Source: Planctomycetaceae bacterium
Lineage (GTDB): Bacteria > Planctomycetota > Planctomycetia > Pirellulales > Pirellulaceae
Length of the DNA: 64,000 bases
Reading direction: 5' to 3'
Assembly: GCA_012729315.1 (NCBI GenBank)
Contig: JAAYDI010000013.1
Coordinates: 62,001 to 126,000, forward strand
A program made the position numbers and the translations under genes. Under the pieces are notes generated by a model. That model did not search any database and was not told where the DNA came from. It was given only the letters and a program-made list of their open reading frames with translations. Position 1 is the stretch's first letter, and each line of letters starts with the position of its first letter. Shown here in pieces: positions 9,574 through 17,446 of the stretch.

Positions 9574-12009
9574 ATGCGCTTCAGTATCTTTCCTGACAAC
9601 CGTGCCGGCGTTGCCCGGCGAAGCAGGCACGGCGCGGCGTGGCGTCCCCAACGGTTCCGCGCGTTCGTGGGCATAGTGGCGCTGTTGACGATCTGCGTCA
9701 CCGGCTGGTTTGTCTTTCTGTACGAACCGCCGATCCGCGTCGAGCGGATACTCAGCGCGTATCAGCCGGGCATGGAAGCCGGCGCGTTGACGATCCAATA
9801 CCCGTTCGACGGCGCGCTTTTCCCCCCCGAGATCGTCGCCCCCACGTTCCGCTGGGAGGATCCGCATCCCAAAAGCGACCTGTGGGTGATCGCGCTCGAT
9901 TTCACCGACGGTTCGCCGCGGATGAGTTTTCCCAGCCACAGTCCGCAGTGGACGCCCGCGGACGACGTCTGGCAGACCATCAAGTTGCAGAGCTGCGAGA
10001 AACCGGCCACGGCCACGATCGTAGGCGTCGATCGTCGCCGCCAGGGTAAGGTCCTGTCCGCCGCACAGATCACGCTCACCACGTCGGCCGACGAAGTCGG
10101 AGCGCCGATATTTTACCGCGAGGTGGCTCTGCCGTTCCGCGAGGCGGTGCTGGACCCGGCCCGATTTATCCGGTGGCGGTTCGGCCCCATCTCGTCCAAG
10201 GAACGACCGCCGGTGGTGCTCGATAACCTGCCGGTCTGCGGCAACTGCCATTCCTTCTCCAGTGACGGCAAGACGCTGGCGATGGAGGTGGATTCCGGCA
10301 ACGACAAGGCATCGTACACCGTGGCGCCGATTGAGCGCGAGATCATCATCGACGATAGCAAACTCATTACCTGGGCTGACTACCAGCGCGAAGACAAGCA
10401 GTTGACCTTCGGTCTGCTGTGCCAGGTCTCCCCCGACGGGCGCCATCTGGTGGGGACCGTCAAGGACCGGGCCTTGGCAGTCTACCGGGAGAACATCATG
10501 TTCTCGCAGCTCTTCTTCCTCGTCAAAGGATTCCTGGCCATCTACGATCGGGAACGGCAGGAGTTTCACGCGCTGCCGGGCGCCGATGATCCGCAGTACG
10601 TGCAGACGAACGGAGTCTGGAGCCCGGACGGGAAAGACATCGTGTTTGCCCGCAGCCGCGACCCGGCACTCGACCCGCCCGAATTGCGGGACATCAAGAC
10701 GGTCATGGTCCCCCCGTGGGCAGCCGAGGATTTCATTTCCAAAGGCAAGACCTTTCTCTACGACCTGTATCGCGTGCCCTTCAACGCAGGCAAGGGAGGC
10801 CAGGCGGTCCCCATTCCCGGTGCCTCGAACAACGGATACAGCAACTACTTCCCCAAGTTCTCACCCGACGGCAAGTGGATCGTCTTCTGCAGAGCTCGCA
10901 GTTTCATGCTCCTGCAACCCGACAGCGAGTTGTACATCATTCCGGCCGAAGGCGGAGAAGCACGCCGGCTGGCATGCAACACTCCCCGGATGAATTCCTG
11001 GCACAGCTGGTCGCCAAACGGCAAATGGCTCGTGTTCTCCTCCAAGATGAACTCCGCCTATACCCAGCTGTTCCTCACGCACATCGATGAACAGGGAAAC
11101 AGCTCCCCACCGGTGGTCCTGTCACAATTCACCGCGCCGGATCGAGCCGCCAATATTCCCGAGTTCGTCAACGCCGCACCCGACGCGATCGCCAGGATCC
11201 GCGAACGCTTCCTGAACGACGAGTCCTACGTCGACATCGGTGGTGGGTGCGCGTACTTCGGGAACTACGACCAGGCTATCTACTGGTTCCGCAAGGCTCT
11301 TTCGATCAATCCCGTGAGCGCGCCGGCTTATGAGAACTGGGGAGCCGCCCTCGCGCGCCAACGCCGACTCGTCGAAGCGCAGGAAAAACTCGTGACAGCG
11401 CTGGAACTCGACCCCAACCGAGCTACGGGCCACAGCGAACTCGCCTGGGTGCTACGCAGCCTGGGGGAGATCCCCGAAGCGCTCAGCCACTATCGCGAAG
11501 CTGTCCGCCTCGAACCGGAAAACGCCAAGTGGCACTTCCAATTAGGCAGCTTTCTCGTGGATATTGGTCAATTCCAGGAGGGGCAAGCGAATCTGACGCG
11601 AGCGGTCGAGCTCGATCCTCAGGACGCCATGACGTATGCTGTCCTGGGCTCGGCCCTGGTCCGTCTGGAAGAGACAGACCATGCGGTCGCCGTGCTGCGG
11701 CAGGCATTGGATTGCGATCCCAAGTGCGTATCGGCCCTCCTGCAACTGGCTTCTCTGTTGTCGAAGCACGGTACCCAAGACGCCGCTGACGAGGCTGCCA
11801 CGTTGATCGATCGGGCCGCAGAGCTGTCCCCTCCGAGCGATGCCGCCGCGCAACTGGCGCTCGCCACCGTCTACGAGCAGCTTGGGCGTCCTGCCGACGC
11901 GCTGGCCGCCGCTCGCCTGGCGCTACGGGTCGCACGGCAAGCGGGCAACCGCCGGCTGATCGACGCCGTCCAGGATCGGCTGGCCAGCCTCGAGGCCTCC
12001 GACCTTTAA
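9574..12009 (+). CDS. Membrane-anchored protein: single c-type heme motif, PD40 beta-propeller and TPR repeats
   Basis: About 811 residues from the ATG at 9574 (AAGGTG 10 bp upstream; a TTG 27 bp earlier is also open). A transmembrane helix (FVGIVALLTICVTGWFVFLY) near the N-terminus anchors it, leaving the rest outside the cytoplasm. A CGNCH heme-attachment motif is at 222-226. WD40-like/PD40 blades follow, with GVWSPDGKDIVFARS, KFSPDGKWIVFCRA and WSPNGKWLVFSSK. From about 550 to the end there are several TPR units (for example GNYDQAIYWFRKALSINP). This combination is familiar from planctomycete genomes but its function is unknown; sensing or scaffolding of a redox partner is a guess. One CxxCH motif alone does not prove heme binding. 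Confidence 0.8.
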   Translation: MRFSIFPDNRAGVARRSRHGAAWRPQRFRAFVGIVALLTICVTGWFVFLYEPPIRVERILSAYQPGMEAGALTIQYPFDGALFPPEIVAPTFRWEDPHPKSDLWVIALDFTDGSPRMSFPSHSPQWTPADDVWQTIKLQSCEKPATATIVGVDRRRQGKVLSAAQITLTTSADEVGAPIFYREVALPFREAVLDPARFIRWRFGPISSKERPPVVLDNLPVCGNCHSFSSDGKTLAMEVDSGNDKASYTVAPIEREIIIDDSKLITWADYQREDKQLTFGLLCQVSPDGRHLVGTVKDRALAVYRENIMFSQLFFLVKGFLAIYDRERQEFHALPGADDPQYVQTNGVWSPDGKDIVFARSRDPALDPPELRDIKTVMVPPWAAEDFISKGKTFLYDLYRVPFNAGKGGQAVPIPGASNNGYSNYFPKFSPDGKWIVFCRARSFMLLQPDSELYIIPAEGGEARRLACNTPRMNSWHSWSPNGKWLVFSSKMNSAYTQLFLTHIDEQGNSSPPVVLSQFTAPDRAANIPEFVNAAPDAIARIRERFLNDESYVDIGGGCAYFGNYDQAIYWFRKALSINPVSAPAYENWGAALARQRRLVEAQEKLVTALELDPNRATGHSELAWVLRSLGEIPEALSHYREAVRLEPENAKWHFQLGSFLVDIGQFQEGQANLTRAVELDPQDAMTYAVLGSALVRLEETDHAVAVLRQALDCDPKCVSALLQLASLLSKHGTQDAADEAATLIDRAAELSPPSDAAAQLALATVYEQLGRPADALAAARLALRVARQAGNRRLIDAVQDRLASLEASDL

Positions 12010-12011
12010 CT

Positions 12012-12044
12012 TTGGCTTAATGTTGGCTTAACGTTGGCTTAACT
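12012..12044. repeat. 3 x 11-bp tandem repeat after a stop codon
   Basis: Three near-identical 11-bp units (TTGGCTTAA followed by TG, CG or CT) begin 2 bp after the stop codon of the PD40/TPR gene. The period is close to one DNA turn. Confidence 0.85.
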
Positions 12045-12243
12045 AGGTTGCCTGTCCATCGCAGGGACAGCCGTGCGTGCATGACGGTGCCGCTAAACTC
12101 GTCTCGCACGCGGCCCGGAGCGCGCACCGGGCACCCGCGTTTGCAGGCAGCCAGTGCATAACGCCAGTTTGCGCGACCCAGATCGGCAATTACGGCTGAA
12201 CGTACACCGCAAAGCGGGTCGTATTCGCGTTGATCACCACTGC

Positions 12244-12271
12244 GTCCCGGTCATTGTGTCCCGGTCATTGT
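12244..12271. repeat. 2 x 14-bp perfect tandem duplication
   Basis: The unit GTCCCGGTCATTGT occurs twice head to tail. The second copy runs into the 3' end of the small minus-strand gene at 12265-12513. Confidence 0.8.
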
Positions 12272-12513
12272 TGGCGCTTAATGGAGTACGAGTAGAGGAT
12301 GACGACGGCACCGCACGACATCAGTGTCCACGGAGCCCACTCAGGTGGTTTGATTTCTCGGTTCGTTGGGGTTGGAGCGGTCAGAAACAAGGAGGTCGTC
12401 TGCTGCGCCGGTGGCGGATTATCGTTGGCCAGCACGGCTTTCTCCAGGATCAGGCACTCGGCCCCCAGGATGCACAGCACGATTCCCGTTGCTAGAAAAA
12501 TGGATCTCCACAT
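12265..12513 (-). CDS. Small two-helix membrane protein of unknown function
   Basis: An 82-residue protein with one hydrophobic helix at the N-terminus (IFLATGIVLCILGAECLIL) and one near the C-terminus (WTLMSCGAVVILYSYSI), joined by a short polar linker. The linker ends in the phrase REIKPPEWAPW. I recognise the general shape and the KPPEWAPW segment as typical of a small conserved planctomycete protein, from memory rather than a search. AGGGA lies 7 bp before the ATG. No function is known to me. The gene is isolated, with 255 bp downstream and about 400 bp upstream free of other genes. Confidence 0.7.
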   Translation of the reverse strand: MWRSIFLATGIVLCILGAECLILEKAVLANDNPPPAQQTTSLFLTAPTPTNREIKPPEWAPWTLMSCGAVVILYSYSIKRQQ

Positions 12514-12909
12514 GTTCGATTCCCTTGGAGCACAACCGCCTGGAGCCTGTCATCGCCGGCCGCTATCGCTAACATATCGTCGGGTTGACGTCGGCAGCCT
12601 TGCCGCGTCCCCACCGATTCCGATGCCACGGAATGCAGCGTTTGTAGCGAACGCTTACCGGCGTGATTATGATATGTGCAGCGTCATCACAGCGCGGGGC
12701 GGAGAGCGCAGCACGTGCGAGCGGTCGGCAGGCGAGATGGATGAGGCCCGGAAATCTGGAAAACCTGGTTATCGGAGACGAACAGTGGATCTGTGTCGGT
12801 CAGTCGGCCGATGATAGTGGTGACGGTGCGGCACGGTGGCGGTTGTTCAAGGAAGATGCCATCCTTATAATCTCACGGAGCGGGGCAACGTCTGGCCGGA
12901 GTTTTGGGA
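12514..12909. other. Intergenic region, promoter-bearing
   Basis: No coding sequence is convincing on either strand. Its right part carries the promoter candidate at 12843-12871 for the PAS-GAF-receiver gene. I see no hairpin or repeat of note in the rest. Confidence 0.5.
12843..12871 (+). promoter_or_regulatory. Sigma70-like promoter (TTGTTC-17-TATAAT)
   Basis: TTGTTC at 12843-12848 and a perfect TATAAT at 12866-12871 are separated by 17 bp. The expected transcript start near 12878 leaves a leader of about 30 nt before the TTG start at 12910. This is one of the best promoter matches in the window. Confidence 0.5.
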
Positions 12910-14625
12910 TTGGCTGAGAGACCCAAAATCCTATGTATCTGCAACTGCGGCGACGCCTTCTCCTGCGTGCCGGAGGCGTTGCGCAGCGATTACGACGTGG
13001 TGATGGAGTGCGATCCGCTGCAGGCCTTCGCGCGTCTGGCAGTGGAGCAGTTCGCTGGCGTCTACGTCGTCTCGCACCACATGTCGGAACTGCTGCAGGT
13101 CGGCCGGCTGCTCCAGAACGAACAGATTCTGGTCGGGATGGCAGACGGCGTGGTATTGCTGGCCCCGGACAATGTCGTGGTGTGGGGCAACCCGACCTTC
13201 CGCCGCTGGTGTGGTGACCGCGACGTGACCGGCCTGAGTTTCTTTGCCGCGTTGGGCAACGCCGAGATCCTGGGACCCGACTTCTGCCCCTTCCACACGG
13301 CCCTGGCGACGGGACGCTCGAGCAGTTCGACGTTGCGGGTGGGGGAGAACAAGTTCTACGAGGTGCATGCAGCGCCGGTGCACGACCTTGACCAGGTGCC
13401 GCTGAACCTGATTGTGACGATTCGGGACATCACAGAAGAGAAGCTGCACCAGCACAAGCTGGCCGCCATCCACAGGGCGGGCGTCGAGCTGGCGAACTTG
13501 TCGCCGGAAGAGATCGTCCAGATGGATGTGGAGGATCGTATCGAGCTGCTGAAGTCGAACATCCTGCACTACACGAAGAGCCTGCTGAACTTCAACGTGA
13601 TCGAGATCCGGCTGCTCGATCAGGACACGCTGGAACTGCGCCCGCTGGTGCAGGTAGGCATGAAGCCGGACGCGGTGCACCGCCCGTTGTTTGCGCGCAC
13701 CCGCGACAACGGCGTGACCGGCTTCGTCGCCGCGACGGGCAAGAGCTACCTGTGCGAAGACGCGCACGAGGATCGCCTGTACCTGGAAGCCTTTGAAGGT
13801 GCCCGCAGCTCGCTGACCGTGCCCCTGGTCTGGAACGAGCAGGTGATCGGCACGTTCAACGTGGAGAGTCCCGAGCCGCGCGCGTTTTCGGAAAGCGACC
13901 TGCAGTTCCTGGAGATCTTCTCGCGCAACGTCGCGGTGGCGCTCAACACCCTGGAATTGCTCGTGGCACAGAAAGCCAATGCGGCGCAGCGGAGTGTGGA
14001 GGCCATTCACAGCGCGGTGGCGCTGCCTGTGGACGAAATCCTCAACGACGCCGTGAACGTGATCGAGCGGTATATCAACCACGATCCGGAACTGGTGGAG
14101 CGCCTGCAGGACATCCTGCGACACGCCCGCAACATCAAGCAGGTGATCCAGCACATCGGCCAGACCATGGCGCCCGCCGAGGCGGTGCCGGCCACGGCGC
14201 AAGTCGAGAAACGGCCCAAGCTGGAGAACCGCCGCGTGCTGGTCGTCGACGCGGACGAGTCGGTCCGCAACGACGCCCACCTGCGTCTGGACCGGTACGG
14301 CTGCGAGGTGGAAACCGCACGCGAAGGGCGCGAAGCGCTGTTGATGGTGCGCCATCGCATGCCCTACGACGCCATCATCGCCGACATCCGGCTCCCCGAC
14401 ATGACCGGCTACGAGTTGCTGCTGAAGCTGATGGAACTGATGGACCACGTCCCGCTCATCCTGATGTCCAGCTTCGGCTGGGATCCCGGGCACTCCATTG
14501 TCAACGCACGCCGCGCCGGACTGCACCCCAAGGCGATCTTGTACAAACCGTTCCGGCTGGAGCAACTGCTGGAAACCGTCGAAACGATCGTCGACATCCG
14601 CGCTGACATATCGCAAGTATCGTAG
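12910..14625 (+). CDS. PAS-GAF-receiver signalling protein
   Basis: About 571 residues from the TTG at 12910, picked because GGAG lies 8 bp upstream; a TTG at 12904 is too close to it. A short N-terminal domain resembles a degenerate receiver. It is followed by a PAS-like region (about 75-180, ending IVTIRDITEEKLHQHKL), a GAF domain (about 200-355, with GVTGFVAATGKSYLCED and SLTVPLVWNEQVIGTFNVES) and a C-terminal receiver domain (about 440-565). The receiver keeps the phospho-acceptor Asp (IIADIRLPD, about D492), a Ser in LMSSFG and the Lys in LYKPF, but its acidic pocket reads VVDADES, with one Asp changed to Ala. No histidine kinase ATPase domain is present, so it must be phosphorylated by a partner or act by scaffolding. 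Confidence 0.85.
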   Translation: MAERPKILCICNCGDAFSCVPEALRSDYDVVMECDPLQAFARLAVEQFAGVYVVSHHMSELLQVGRLLQNEQILVGMADGVVLLAPDNVVVWGNPTFRRWCGDRDVTGLSFFAALGNAEILGPDFCPFHTALATGRSSSSTLRVGENKFYEVHAAPVHDLDQVPLNLIVTIRDITEEKLHQHKLAAIHRAGVELANLSPEEIVQMDVEDRIELLKSNILHYTKSLLNFNVIEIRLLDQDTLELRPLVQVGMKPDAVHRPLFARTRDNGVTGFVAATGKSYLCEDAHEDRLYLEAFEGARSSLTVPLVWNEQVIGTFNVESPEPRAFSESDLQFLEIFSRNVAVALNTLELLVAQKANAAQRSVEAIHSAVALPVDEILNDAVNVIERYINHDPELVERLQDILRHARNIKQVIQHIGQTMAPAEAVPATAQVEKRPKLENRRVLVVDADESVRNDAHLRLDRYGCEVETAREGREALLMVRHRMPYDAIIADIRLPDMTGYELLLKLMELMDHVPLILMSSFGWDPGHSIVNARRAGLHPKAILYKPFRLEQLLETVETIVDIRADISQVS

Positions 14626-14715
14626 CGTGGCACGGTGTGTCGAGCCTGGGGCCAACCGCCGCTCCGGGCACTCGATGCGGCCGGTCGCGGCGCTGGTCCG
14701 TGGGAGCTGTGATCT

Positions 14716-15891
14716 GTGATACCTACGCTGCTGGCCATCACCATGCTGCTGGGCCATCTGTCGGCGTGGACATGGATCTACAATCGCCTGCACGCCAGCG
14801 GGCTCTCCTCCCGTTTCGTCCGCCAGCTCGAGAAGTGGGTGATCCTCGCCTGCCTCGCCACCGGCGGCAGCGTCTTCGTCTGGCTCGTCCTGCGGGGCCC
14901 GGTGGTGGCCGCGACCTCCCCGCATTGGCCCGACCACATCATGCTCGCGTGGCAGCTGATCTGCTGGATGATGCTCACGTATGTGCTGACCGGCTGGCTC
15001 GTCCGCCGCATCGCACGGCGAGAACCCGGCCCGCTGGTGGCCAATGACACGCAGTGCCTGGACGTCGCACGGATCCTGGGACGCCGGCCGATCGGCAGGA
15101 GGCTCACGCGCATGTGGGGGGCCATCCCCGGCAATCAGATCCTGCACATACAGGCCCACCACAAGATCGTGCGGATGCCGAACCTCCCCCCCGCACTCGC
15201 CGGGCTCCGCATCGCCCACGTGTCCGACCTGCACATGACGGGCCAGTTGACGCGCGAGTTCTTCGACATCGCCTTTGCGCACCTCCAAACCTGGAAGCCG
15301 GATCTGATCGCCATCACCGGCGATCTGGTCGACGAGCCCGCCTGCTTCGCCTGGATCCCCGCCACACTCGGTCAGCTGGCGTGTCCGTTCGGCATCTATG
15401 CGGTGCTGGGCAATCACGACCAGCGTCTGGCCGACGTGGCCCGCTTGCGACAGACACTCACCGACAGCGGCATTGAAGACCTCGGCGGACGCTGCGTGCT
15501 GCGGACCATCCGCGATGTCCCCGTACGCCTGGCTGGCAACGAGCAGCCCTGGTTCCCAGCCGCACAGCTCCCGGCCGCACAGCCCGGCGCTCTGGACCGC
15601 GCCACACCGCATCCCTTCTCAATTCTGTTGTCCCATTCCCCCGACCAACTCCCGTGGGCGCGCCGCCACGGCTTCCAACTGATGCTGGCCGGCCACACGC
15701 ACGGCGGCCAGATTCGTCTGCCGGGCATCGGGCCGATCATCTGTCCCAGTCGCTACGGCGTCTGGTATGCCAGCGGCCTGTTCGATCGCCCCCCCACGCT
15801 GCTTCACGTCAGCCGCGGCCTGTCTGGCGTCCATCCGCTGCGCTTCAACTGCCCGCCCGAAGTGACGCTGCTCGAGCTGAGGAATCCGTAG
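14716..15891 (+). CDS. Membrane-anchored calcineurin-like metallophosphoesterase
   Basis: A 391-residue protein starting at GTG 14716, with GGAG 9 bp upstream. About three N-terminal hydrophobic helices (first 110 residues) precede a phosphoesterase domain. The dimetal motifs are all present: HVSDLHMTG, TGDLVDE, LGNHDQ, LLSHSPDQ and AGHTHGGQ. The layout matches YaeI/YkuE-type phosphodiesterases, some of which act on UDP-2,3-diacylglucosamine or related lipids. The substrate here is unknown. It follows the PAS-GAF-receiver gene by 90 bp on the same strand and faces the minus-strand hydrolase at 15931. Confidence 0.88.
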   Translation: MIPTLLAITMLLGHLSAWTWIYNRLHASGLSSRFVRQLEKWVILACLATGGSVFVWLVLRGPVVAATSPHWPDHIMLAWQLICWMMLTYVLTGWLVRRIARREPGPLVANDTQCLDVARILGRRPIGRRLTRMWGAIPGNQILHIQAHHKIVRMPNLPPALAGLRIAHVSDLHMTGQLTREFFDIAFAHLQTWKPDLIAITGDLVDEPACFAWIPATLGQLACPFGIYAVLGNHDQRLADVARLRQTLTDSGIEDLGGRCVLRTIRDVPVRLAGNEQPWFPAAQLPAAQPGALDRATPHPFSILLSHSPDQLPWARRHGFQLMLAGHTHGGQIRLPGIGPIICPSRYGVWYASGLFDRPPTLLHVSRGLSGVHPLRFNCPPEVTLLELRNP

Positions 15892-15930
15892 CCGCAGCTC
15901 TTTTCTTGCCGAGCCCCACGCTACTCCCCC

Positions 15931-16686
15931 TCACACCCAGTCGCCGTTGAGCTGGAAATCCACGACCAGAGGCAGATGATCGGACGCCTGGCGGGCTACT
16001 TCGGTGCACGATGCATAGCTGCGGTGCACGTCCAGGTTGCCGCGATAGTACACACGGTCGAGCGGCCGCATGGGCAGCACGGCCGGGAACGTCTTGCGGC
16101 GGAAACAGGCCGGTTTGAAACCCGCCGGTTCAAGCAGGCGTTGCCCCAGCGTCCCCCAGACGTCGTTGTAATCCCCGGCAACAATCACATCAGTGGTCAG
16201 CCGCGTGTGTTGGAGCAGTTCGCTCGACAGCAGCCGGCGCAACTGGATCGTCCGCTCAAAACCGGCCAACCCCAGGTGGACGTTGAATAGCAGCAGGCTG
16301 CGAGTGTGCTGCTCCGAATGCACCTGACAGTGCGCGATCAACGCACGACGCCGCTTCTTGAGCGGAATGGTCAGATCCAGATCCTGGATGTCCAACAGCG
16401 GAAAGCGACTGAGTATCGCGTTCCCGTAACGCCCCTCCTTCAACCCCACATTTGGCTGAAAGACGCGATGCGGCATGTTCAACGCGTCACCCAGCAGATC
16501 CACCTGCCGATGGCAGCGTGAACGGGGTGAACCCTCCGTGACCTCCTGCAGGAACACCACATCCGGCGCACAGTGGAGTATCGTTTCGATAGTGCGTTCG
16601 GGACGATAACGGCGATCCACACCGCCGATGCCCTTGTGAATGTTGTAGGTAACGAGCCTCAATCGCATAGGTGCCGGTGCTAGCAT
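15931..16686 (-). CDS. Endonuclease/exonuclease/phosphatase family hydrolase
   Basis: A 251-residue metal-dependent hydrolase. The family motifs are YNIHKGIGG (metal Asn), FLQEV (metal Glu), NAILSRFPL, NVHLG, VAGDYNDVW (catalytic Asp and Asn) and the closing SDHLPLV His motif. Such proteins cleave phosphodiesters in DNA, phospholipids or inositol phosphates; the short form without signal peptide resembles cytoplasmic members (YbhP-like). The start may be the ATG at 16686 or the internal ATG at 16668, which would give MRLRLVTYNIH; neither has a strong ribosome-binding site. Confidence 0.85.
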   Translation of the reverse strand: MLAPAPMRLRLVTYNIHKGIGGVDRRYRPERTIETILHCAPDVVFLQEVTEGSPRSRCHRQVDLLGDALNMPHRVFQPNVGLKEGRYGNAILSRFPLLDIQDLDLTIPLKKRRRALIAHCQVHSEQHTRSLLLFNVHLGLAGFERTIQLRRLLSSELLQHTRLTTDVIVAGDYNDVWGTLGQRLLEPAGFKPACFRRKTFPAVLPMRPLDRVYYRGNLDVHRSYASCTEVARQASDHLPLVVDFQLNGDWV

Positions 16687-16747
16687 GGTTCTCGCAGGGG
16701 CAGCGATGTGTGCTGCCAGATGGCGGGGAGACAGGGCAAGGGCCGAT

Positions 16748-16803
16748 GACTAATTGACTAATTGACAAATTGACTAATTGACAAATTGACTAATTGACTA
16801 ATG
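16748..16803. repeat. 7 x 8-bp AT-rich tandem repeat
   Basis: Seven 8-bp units of GACTAATT (two read GACAAATT, the last ends in G) fill the gap between lutC and the upstream-read hydrolase gene. The array is flanked by two copies of GGCCGATGAC (16741-16750 and 16803-16812). It is AT-rich in an otherwise GC-rich segment and lies 23 bp past the lutC stop. Confidence 0.9.
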
Positions 16804-16825
16804 GCCGATGACGCGTTTTTACAGT

Positions 16826-17446
16826 CTAGGGGGAAAAACGGGAAGCCGGAAAATCGGTTCCTGTCAGGACGACGGTCAGCGAGCGCGGGCCGTGGGCGCC
16901 GATTACCAGCGCCTGCTCGATGTCCGCGGTCTTGGAGGGTCCAGAGATGAACAGCCCGAACGAAGTCTGTCCGGGCGGGATCCGCGCGTAGGCCTCGTGC
17001 ATCGTGTGCACGAGGCTGCGGCCCGGGACCACCAGCACGAGGTGCTGAGCGAGAAAGAGCGCTGCGCGGTGCGGCACGGTGGGGTGCGCGATCCAGACGG
17101 CCGCGTTTTCGGCTACCCCCAGCGCCCCCGGCGCCACGCAGTAATCCAGCACTTCCAGTTCGTGGGGGTCGGTCACGGTGGTCCAGTCCCGGCCGACGGA
17201 GGCGACGGGGGGGACCAGCGACCAGACACGTTGGGCCGCGCGGAACGAGGGGAGCTGTGCGAGCGCGTGCGGCAGATCGCCCTCGTGGGCAGCCACCAGG
17301 GATTGGCCCCCCACGGCGGCCAGCACCTCGCGGAACTGATCCAACGGCTGCTCGAACGTCAACCAAGGGCCGTCGAGTGCCGGCAAACCGGTGTCGGGAA
17401 CCGGGTCTCTGCGCAGTGTATTGAGGATGTCGTGCTTACTGTCCAT
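16826..17446 (-). CDS. lutC: L-lactate utilization protein LutC (LUD domain)
   Basis: A 206-residue LUD-domain protein, part of the LutABC complex that oxidises L-lactate to pyruvate without the classic flavin dehydrogenase. Recognisable LutC segments are ALGVAENAAVWI, LFLAQHLVLVV and FISGPSKTADIEQALVIGAHGP near the C-terminus. Its start overlaps the end of lutB by 11 bp on the same strand, showing translational coupling. It is the last gene of the operon and is followed by the 8-bp repeat array. Confidence 0.88.
   Translation of the reverse strand: MDSKHDILNTLRRDPVPDTGLPALDGPWLTFEQPLDQFREVLAAVGGQSLVAAHEGDLPHALAQLPSFRAAQRVWSLVPPVASVGRDWTTVTDPHELEVLDYCVAPGALGVAENAAVWIAHPTVPHRAALFLAQHLVLVVPGRSLVHTMHEAYARIPPGQTSFGLFISGPSKTADIEQALVIGAHGPRSLTVVLTGTDFPASRFSP

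Noticed and set aside
12931-15612. Very long minus-strand open frame (about 893 codons) opposite the PAS-GAF-receiver and phosphoesterase genes
   Set aside because: It is antisense to two genes with clear motifs and has the His/Arg/Gln-rich composition expected from the complement of GC-rich codons. The long antisense frames at 17973-19829, 26699-28027, 32586-34097 and 46917-48512 were rejected for the same reason.
16748-16803. CRISPR-like repeat array
   Set aside because: Units are 8 bp without spacers and no cas genes are near; it is a simple tandem repeat.
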